Source of the DNA: Ottelia alismoides
Taxonomy: Eukaryota; Streptophyta; Magnoliopsida; Alismatales; Hydrocharitaceae
Direction: 5' to 3'
Assembly: GCA_037367405.1 (NCBI GenBank)
Contig: JAZKJV010003256.1
Span: 1,426,001-1,490,000, forward strand
Length of the DNA: 64,000 nucleotides
Part shown: one piece after another, positions 56,880 through 64,000 of the stretch
Numbering within the stretch: the stretch's first letter is position 1
Layout of the letters: each line of letters opens with the position of its first letter
Made by a program: the position numbers and the translations under genes
Notes under the pieces: generated by a model
Database searches by the model: none
What the model saw: only the letters and a program-made list of their open reading frames with translations
What the model was told of the DNA's origin: nothing

Positions 56880-59396
56880 TGAAGGATATTGTGAATCCTC
56901 AAGCGCATCACAGAAGCGTGACGATCGCATCTTATGCGATCGGGGCGACTAGTCGCACTAGTCGCAAGGTGCAGCGGAATTTAAAAATTTTAAAACACAT
57001 GTGATGAAACCACATGATCACAAGAATGTTTCTTGGATCGTTTCATCAAACCGCAAAAGTATTAGGAATACCTCTCGAAGCGTGGTTGCGATCGGGGTCT
57101 CTAAAGCCAGAGATCCTCCTGTCTCAAGTCCGATCCACGAAGATAGCACTTGCGGGCGCGATGATGAGACGCGTGACTCCCGCAATCCTCGACGAAGATC
57201 CAAGCCTTGAATCCCCTGATTTCTTCCAATGAAATCCATCATCTTCCTCTAGAGCAAGTGGCCCCAAAGAAGATGGAGATCCTCGAGTAGTCGAAGGCGA
57301 AGGAGAGAAGCTCTCTCTCAACGCATAAGATGGACGACCACCTTAGAGAGGGAGAGAGAGGACGCCGAGAATGATAGAGAGAGAGAGTAGGCGTGTACGC
57401 TAGGGTCTCTTGATGTATCTCTCAAGGTCTAGGGTTGCCTTCCTTATATATTAGTTTGGGATCCAATGGATCTCAATCCATGGCATACATAGATCCAACG
57501 ATTAGGTCGATCCATGTATCAATCAACGACCATGATTGTTTTTGGTTAAAAACCAACAACATTAATTTATATCAAATTAAATATATGTTGCATTATTATC
57601 AACACAATTTAATTTTAACATAAATTAATTATTAAGAGATAATAAGATAACAAAAAGAGAGACAAGAAATCATCCCTAAAAAATAGGGGGCGTCACCTAT
57701 GACTAAGTCATTGGTGACACCACCCCTTTTGGTGGTGATTTGTCTCCTTTTTATTTTATCCTATTATTTCTTAATAAATTGCAATAACTTTTATTGCAAT
57801 AATATCCACCAAATTAATTCCAAATTAATTTGTGAATATTTCAATCATGCCATTGAAAAATATGTGAATCATATTCACAACCCAAACTAATTTGTAAATT
57901 ACATTTCCAATTATTTAATTAATGCGAATCCAATCCACATTATTAATTAACAACTGCTATTTACAAAAATTCTCTCTCTCTCTCTGTTATATATTATAAA
58001 TCACATTTATAATATACACAGATATTATAGATAACACTATCCACGATCTGCTTATCCTTGATAATTAAATCCCATTTAATTATCTTGGATAATCATTCTC
58101 ACAATATGAATCTCATTCATATTATACTTGATAATTAAATCTCATTTAATCATCAAGAACTTCTTGCTTGGATACAAAATTCATCATAGGAATTATTCTT
58201 GAACTCCTTCAAGAATAATGTGCTTTCTCCGCAGATACTTGGAGATAAGGATATGGCAATTGTATTGGTCCATGTATAGTGACTTGGATGTTGAGATCTC
58301 ATCTCAAATCCAGATCTAACGGACCTCCCATAGATGCTTGATTAAATCAAGTCCGTATACTTAATCTTCTCATTGCATCTGAATCTCATTCAGATCAATG
58401 TCCAATACTTGGACCAAGATCAAGTTACTTCTCTACTGAGAGGAGTCACTAAAATCCAGACCTATTTCATCACTCCCTCGGACTGGAAGTGTCATGGTTA
58501 TACAATCATTTATGATCACATCACCCTCAGGTATTCCCAATACCTGCACATCCTGCATACTGGAAGACCAATGATCAACCTGAAGATGAAGATCAATTTT
58601 ACACTGTCTTCTTCAGGGTTTGATCACCAAGTTTCTCAGTCTTGGTCATTGGGATTTGGTATCGATCATTTTCTTTCCCAAAGCATATATCATACCTTCA
58701 AGTTCTTGTCATGCTTCCAAAGCACGACGACCATGCATGGAATTTGATCGGTCCCAATACCTCATGAGTGAGCTCATGTCTTCCGATTCATAAGTGAACC
58801 TGTATGATCCCTTTGAGAGATCGTATTACTCATATGCCCTTATATGCACACCAGCTCGCCGGTGTATAGACCTTGGTTTGGTCATCAACCTAATGGTCTG
58901 CCAAATGTACATACTCAGACATATAGTAACACATCTGTCTCTGGTCAGAGGATGTGTGCCTATGCTGTGACAGTATTCAACACAGGACTTAGGTTATCCC
59001 GATCTCGTTAAGTCAACCCTTTGACCTAACTAATCTGACACCTCCGAATCACTATTCCCATGCAGAGGACATGCATCAAGAGGTTGATCAGATATCAACC
59101 TATATGATAAAGGATTGACATATCCTACTTAGGCTGGAGATCATCTCCTAATAATCATTTGACAGTGCTTGATGAGTCATCTATCTAACTCTTTAGATAT
59201 TCATCCAAACACCAGCCTCTATGATTCAATCATTGAATCAACAGCTATATGATCATCAAGATGGCCATGGTACATAACCCTAATTGTATAGAGGGACCTA
59301 CTATGCAAATTATTTATTCTTCATTTTAGATCAGGGAATGATATGTGCAATAACATTTATTGCATAATGGCTCGCCGTGGGCTCACATGTCCAACA
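56880..59396 (-). repeat. 5' LTR of element D
   Basis: 2517 bp. Near its 3' end it has two palindromic elements: CGATCGCAT/ATGCGATCG (56922-56942, 3-base loop) and GCGACTAGTCGC (56945-56956). The first is half removed in the 3' LTR by the 22-bp deletion. Contains a (CT)n run near 57970. Confidence 0.9.
57443..57452 (-). promoter_or_regulatory. TATA box in D 5' LTR
   Basis: The minus strand reads AATATATAAGGAAGGC, aligned with 49521-49530 of the 3' LTR. Probable promoter for the D transcript. Confidence 0.65.
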
Positions 59397-59401
59397 CTAA
59401 T
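59397..59401. repeat. Target site duplication of D, right copy (CTAAT)
   Basis: Second copy of CTAAT; see 48975-48979. The B protease frame resumes here. Confidence 0.85.
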
Positions 59402-59560
59402 ATGCCTCTCAGCCTCTTAATCGATCTACAACAAACTGAAGGATCACTCTGGTGGATTTAAGAACCCTAACCTAAACTCAGTGAGTAGAGAGGATGGCAT
59501 GAGATTAATGGAGTATCAGCTATCGAGAAGAGTACGAACAAATTCTTGATAACAATGTAG
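59402..59560 (-). pseudogene. Element B protease N-terminal part with nonsense at the active site
   Basis: The minus strand reads VRTLLDS, a stop codon (TGA), then YSINLMPSSLLTEF, then VILQFVVDRLRG before D. In A the same place reads LLDSGSSINLL, so the Gly of the catalytic DSG is replaced by a stop, and the following Ser by Tyr. It joins to 48979 and below after removal of D. Not functional. Confidence 0.8.
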
Positions 59561-60183
59561 CAACGGATGTGAGGTGCTACCTTATCTTTCTTTTTTGGCA
59601 GGAGGTTACTGATGGCATGGACTGTGGCCATGGACAACATGTGCTTCTATGTCTTCTTTTGTCTGTTTTACTTTGGTTGACACTTTTGAGTACACGCTTC
59701 TTTCATTCCCTTTTTCACTGCAGGCATGTACTTCATGGCCTTGAGTGGCATCTCTAAAAAGATATCCTGTAAAATTTCTACTACACTATCAGATATGGCT
59801 GTTTTTAATTTTTGAATTTTCTTTATTTTATTCAAAGTAGAAGGAAATAGCATAGAATCAGAAGAAACGTTCAACTGCTCATTTCGCTTATTCAAAATAG
59901 AATCCTCTATACAATTGGATAACCATAATCAGTCTGGAATCTGTATAATGTTATCCAAAATAGGGGTAGAAGAAATAAAATAAAAAATAGGACAGGTTGA
60001 TGCTGGTGTAGAAGGAGATTATGCGATGGGTGTGTGCTCCTTCTATGCTGACTGCGAACTGCATCTCTCTTTGAATGAAGATAGTGGTAGTGGTGGTGGT
60101 GAAGAAGAAGATGGTGAAACTCCAGGAACTAGTGCTGCTACACTGGTCCGCCGCTCTGCTGGTGAAGAGGATGATGTAGAAGG
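59561..60183 (-). pseudogene. Element B gag-protease linker
   Basis: An open stretch at 59895-59668 reads SDSVVEILQDIFLEMPLKAM and KYMPAVKKGMKEACT, matching the pre-protease segment of Athila polyproteins (a .P..EA..QMP.YAK.MK block). Between 59950 and 60183 lies a Ser/Pro-rich low-complexity part. Frame changes separate it from gag. Confidence 0.6.
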
Positions 60184-62388
60184 TCAAGCTCTCTTACTGG
60201 ATCGATCTCCCAATCCCAAGGGTTGTAAAGATGGCTGCAATATCCTACCACTCATGTGATGAATGGCATCAGATAAACATGTAAAATCAAGGGCCATACA
60301 TATATTAAGGGTGGATGGATCATGGGCTACCTGCTCCTTGCGTCTGAAATTGTTGGGATTGGCTTCGACATGTGCAGGAATAAGTGTCTTCTTGGTGGAC
60401 AGGTCGTTGATCTTCTGAGTCAGATCATTCATATTCTTCATGAGCATTGCAAGCTAATCAAGTGCGGGACTCACCGAAGGTGCCTCGAGATGATTAATGA
60501 TAGCTTGTCGCTGAGACTAGTAGTGAGGAGGTTGCTGGTATCCATACCGTGGCTAGTAAAGAGGAGGAGGAGGGTTCTAATACTGTTTATATGATGCGGA
60601 CTACTAGTGGTAAGGCTGTAGAAAATATGCGGTCTGCATCTACTGCTGGCCATGTCTCCAATTCTGGAATTGAGGTGGAGACTAAAAGTGAGGCTAGAAC
60701 TACCGGTGCTGGTACTGCTATTGTCAACCTCCCTGAAACTGGTGGGCAGGTCTCTGACCCTGCTAGGAATCCAACTAGCCTTGCCCTGATGGATGGGGAT
60801 GGTTGCGCTCTCGATCAAACCAGATACCATTCACCTCCTGAATGAGAGGTGGAGGTAGAGATTGTTGCTCAGGAATGTATGGAGTTTCCTGCTAGTACGA
60901 TACAACCTATTGTGACTGCTTCTAGACCTAGTCAGGAGTCTGCACGTAGTAAATGTGCTGAACTGTAGATGGTCCTTCGGTACTCTGCTGTGCGGAAGTA
61001 GAAGAAGTCTGCTCTCTAGTAGAAGTATCATCTCCTGCATTCGTACGCTGACACACACTGATCATACTCACAAGATGCTCCAGATGCTTGTTTATCTCAT
61101 CCAGCTTATCTAGGTTCTTCGTCCTCTGTTCGATCACTTGGAGCTTCATGCTCCTTGGATCATTTCTCAATTATGTCCACTTTGGATAGGTGATTCTCAA
61201 TGATGGTCAGATCTGAACTGTCCACCCTATCCACATCATGTGATGCCATCATGTTGACATCCTTGTGGGATGCTGCAGTAGTAGAAGAAGGAACATGATG
61301 CTTTCGGAATGCACGGAAAGAAGGAAGAGCTGCAGGGCTCTCTGCCATCTCCTCAAAAATATGGTATATGACATCCTCATCCTTGTTGAAATGACTCCCC
61401 CCACAAGAGACATCTACTAGCTTCTGGTTCTCAATGCTCAAGCCCCTAAATAAGTTCTGTACTAGGCTCGTCTTTGGAATATCTTGATGGGGGCACTTCT
61501 CCATCAAGTCTTTGAATCTTTCCCATGCCTCATGAATAGGCTCATGGGACACTTGGGAGAAGTTAGAAATCAAAGATCGCATTTGGTTGAGTCGTCCGAG
61601 TGGGTAATACTTGTTCAAAAATACGGACCTCAACTCTTCCCAAGTAGTGACAACCATTCCCAAATGGTTGATCCAATATAAAGCCTTACCTCTAATGGGA
61701 CATTTGGGTAGTGTATAGTGCCACAGATTCGATCGAACTGGTGGAGGTGTACATGTGGTTCTTCATTTATGTATCCGTGGAATATTGGGAGAAGTGGTAA
61801 AATTGTGGGCTTTAGCTCCAAAAGCCCAAGAATCGTAGGAATTTTTATCCATGAGTTGGTCTGTCCTGCCCCTGGATTATAGTCATCCTTCAATGTGAGC
61901 TTAAGCACTAGTTCAAGTAATGGATCATCTCCCCCATTCCCACCTCCTCTAGGGTTTCTATCCTCCTCTCTCCTCTCTTATATGTCTTGCCTCAACTCTA
62001 ATATCATATCTCTCAATCCGGTCTGGATGTCAGCCTGTTCAGTCAACTGTGCCTGAATGGCATGTATGGATGCTAACATCGTATTATTGATCTCGCTCTG
62101 CTCAGCGATGGAACTCTTGCCCTTAGGTGGCATCAAGTGCACTGACTTGGTTTCTGAAAATGTATATGGCACTGAATCAATCCTTAAGAATGGTGGAGTC
62201 TCAAATGATAGTTCAAGATTAGAGTCAATCTTGAACAATAGATTGATTGATGATGTGAAAGGTGAAGTGGAGAAAGAGGAATACTCAGGAAGTGAGTCTT
62301 CCTGAATAGAAGATGATCGGTTTGGAGTGTGAAATGAGTTCGCAAAGTCTGAACGAGAAATGCTGCAATCTGACATCTTCGATCTCAA
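60184..62388 (-). pseudogene. gag of element B
   Basis: Retrotransposon capsid-type gag in several frames. N-terminal piece 62388-61978 with an INNTMLASIHAIQAQLTEQA helix; 61908-61700 with TLKDDYNPGAGQTNSWIKI and LPLLPIFHGYINEEPHVHLH; then, after a frameshift near 61680, the best gag core in the window (61663-61160): WEELRSVFLNKYYPLGRLNQ, IHEAWERFKDLMEKCPHQDI, LVQNLFRGLS and HIFEEMAESP. Next comes a coiled-coil-like KNLDKLDEINKHLEHLVSM (61170-60928), a Gln/Ser/Tyr-rich part, and a tail with AHVEANPNNFRRKEQ near 60380 that aligns with A's IEPNPNNLKRKSEQ. No zinc knuckle seen. Frameshifted, so not functional. Confidence 0.85.
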
Positions 62389-62418
62389 GAGGAAAGATGC
62401 GAGAACACGATGGTCAAC
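62389..62418 (-). other. Remaining 5' leader of element B
   Basis: Thirty bases between the gag region and insertion E. The rest of B's leader, its primer site and its 5' LTR are beyond E, outside the window. Confidence 0.5.
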
Positions 62419-64000
62419 TGATGAATCTACATTTCATCATCTTTATTCATTTATTTTAGCTTAAAATCCCTTATAAAACACATGTATATAATACTAACTC
62501 CATATTCTTACTAACTTGCATCTTTGTGTAAATATTGTACATTTATTACTATTTTAACCTCAAATAAATAAATAAAGAAATAAATGAAACATAAAGAAAA
62601 TTAAAAAAGAAGAAGAGAGAAGACTGTATATATGTAATAAATACAGGCTGACTCGAACCCCGAGAGGAGGTCAAGACTTGACCTGATCGACCATGAATAA
62701 AGTAGGGGAAGATATAATCCTTAATCAGAAAATCCAAAAAATGTGTTGTAAATATTTTTCTGTGTATATTTGTATAATTACACTATTTTATTTGTACATA
62801 ATTGACCTCAAATTAAATAATTTTCAAAACAAAAGTGGTAAATAAAAATGTTTTCTAAATAATAAAAATAATTGCAAAATAAAATCATGTACAGAATAAA
62901 AGTAACCACACTTGGAAAAGCCATAAAGCAATAATTGAAAGATCAATTCCGGTTCCATATGAACTCAAATTGAACCAAACTCACTTCCATTGTATTCTAA
63001 ATTTTATTAATTTTTAAAATGACCGTGGTTTCATAATTTTTGGAATTATGGTTTGAAAGACGGTTTTTAAGGTGGTTTCTGCAATTTTACCATTTATTTG
63101 TACATATTGTATCTGTAAATAATTGTAAATATTTTCTAATATTTATTTAAAATCAAAAATAAATAAAAATAAAAAATTTTAAAAACAAAAAATATTATAA
63201 TTTGCTTATTTAACTATGTATATAATGTACCATATGTGTATAGTATATGTATATAGTTAAATCCTTTAAATAACCCTCATATAAAAATAAAAAAATTAAC
63301 ATTTATTATTTAATTTAATAAAGTAATGAAAATAAATAATTTTTTTAATTATGTAAATAATTTTAACTTCCTTTCTTATCTCCATTCAAATTTCCCTTAT
63401 CTTTATCTTCATTCAATTTTAAAATTCCAAATTCAAACTCAATTCTTTTCACATTAATATGGATCCTCCTCCCTTCTTTCAATTTGATCAATCATTGGTT
63501 AGAGGAGCCTAATCTCCGAGAGCTTCTTATTGTAGAAAGATTCCTAGCCTTTGAGACTTCCGGTGACAGTGAGTCAGCCTTCGTCGAGGCCATCACGACA
63601 TTTTCTGCTCCAACGGTGAGATCCACACTCCTTTATTCCTCAATCTATTTTCTAGATAATTTTAGGTTTAGTTTTCATCTTTATTTCATCGTTTATTTTT
63701 TAATTCTAGATCTTAGATTTTCATCCCTAATTTTCCATCATGATTCGAACTATCATCAATCTTTATTTTTCATCTCATATTCTCGATCTCTCGATGCTCA
63801 TGTTCTACCTCACGAAATCTTCCAACTCCCGCCGCGTACTATGGTCGGAGGCACATAATCGATCTTTAATTTTGCCGGATCTGCATTCACTCACATTTTC
63901 CACACTTGATTTTGGACCGAGCCGTCGTGCTCGAGTCGGATATCATTTTTATCTATATTTTATTTGATGGAATAAAAAAATTAATTAAAAAAATATACAC
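62419..64000 (+). repeat. Element E: C-family LTR in plus orientation (cut by window end)
   Basis: Begins TGATGAATCTACATTTCATC and is the reverse complement of C's LTR from 31036 down to about 29450, at moderate identity. Shared landmarks: TTTTAGCTTAAAATCCCTTA, GTATATAATACTAACTCCAT, the TCGACC/AAGTAGGG segment near 62690, TCGTCGAGGCCATCACG near 63582 and TCCAACTCC near 63820. No polypurine tract lies before it, so it is a 5' LTR or solo LTR rather than a 3' LTR. It is the only Athila-type LTR in the window on the plus strand. The other end and any duplication are outside the window. Confidence 0.75.

Larger units (their letters stand above)
48980..59396 (-). mobile_element. Element D: Ty1/copia LTR retrotransposon
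   Basis: 10.4 kb with 2.5 kb LTRs (48980-51453 and 56880-59396), CTAAT duplications, a tRNA-iMet-type primer site and a GTGGGAGAT polypurine tract. LTR ends are TGTTGGA..TTCA on the minus strand. The integrase zinc finger and core lie before RT and RNase H, the copia order. Coding remnants have many stops and no long open frame, and the 5.4 kb interior seems short for an intact gag-pol plus the noncoding leader present. The LTR copies are alike at about 95% by eye, so D is probably younger than A and C. Confidence 0.9.

Noticed and set aside
58373..58747. Plus-strand frame of 124 codons (and its partner at 50520-50804)
   Set aside because: Shared by the two D LTRs because LTRs are copies of each other; interrupted in one copy, and no known domain.

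Overview
This window looks like plant nuclear heterochromatin. It is AT-rich and almost entirely built of nested LTR retrotransposons, with no intact host gene. The LTR elements are decayed Ty3/gypsy elements of the Athila lineage (gag, DSG-type aspartic protease, FMDD reverse transcriptase, RNase H, DD35E integrase with a GPY/F module, tRNA-Asp-type primer sites, LTRs of 3-4 kb), one Ty1/copia element, and one small Mutator-like DNA transposon. The GC-rich coding style of the one captured host-gene fragment (a class III peroxidase) is compatible with a monocot, but this is a weak inference. No species can be named.

Layout. Nearly all elements read on the minus strand, so their 5' ends lie at higher coordinates. 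From the left: LTR1 (1-1901) abuts a truncated LTR2 (1902-4127), which is the 3' LTR of element F. F is a non-autonomous element whose internal part is 4128-9908 and whose 5' LTR is LTR3 (9909-13688). LTR3 runs straight into the 3' internal part of element B (13689-18306: 3' block, hairpin array, broken integrase, RNase H and RT). Element A (18312-48462, 5-bp target duplication GTCTC) is inserted in B. A contains a fairly readable pol (23448-27534) and gag (39865-42265). Between A's gag and protease sits element C (27535-39864), which has a protease but no RT or integrase. A's 5' LTR also carries a Pack-MULE (46506-47815, 9-bp duplication TAATATTAT). B resumes at 48468-48979 with part of its protease, is interrupted by copia element D (48980-59396, duplication CTAAT), and resumes again at 59397-62418 with the rest of the protease and gag. 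An LTR of the C family in the opposite orientation (E, 62419 to the window end) interrupts the leader of B.

Order of events read from the nesting: B is oldest; A, D and E landed in B; C and the MULE landed in A. The MULE is absent from A's other LTR, which preserves the empty site.

The least explained structure is shared by all four Athila-type elements (A, B, C, F). Between the coding region and the 3' LTR lies an ordered array of inverted repeats built on the consensus TATACTTAGGG/CCCTAAGTATA. Several units copy the polypurine tract plus the first bases of the LTR (an identical 17-mer in F and C units and at A's true 3' LTR edge). The first unit is a pair of interleaved inverted repeats (order a-b-a'-b', a pseudoknot-like topology) with one apparent compensatory base-pair change between elements. 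All alignments here were made by eye.
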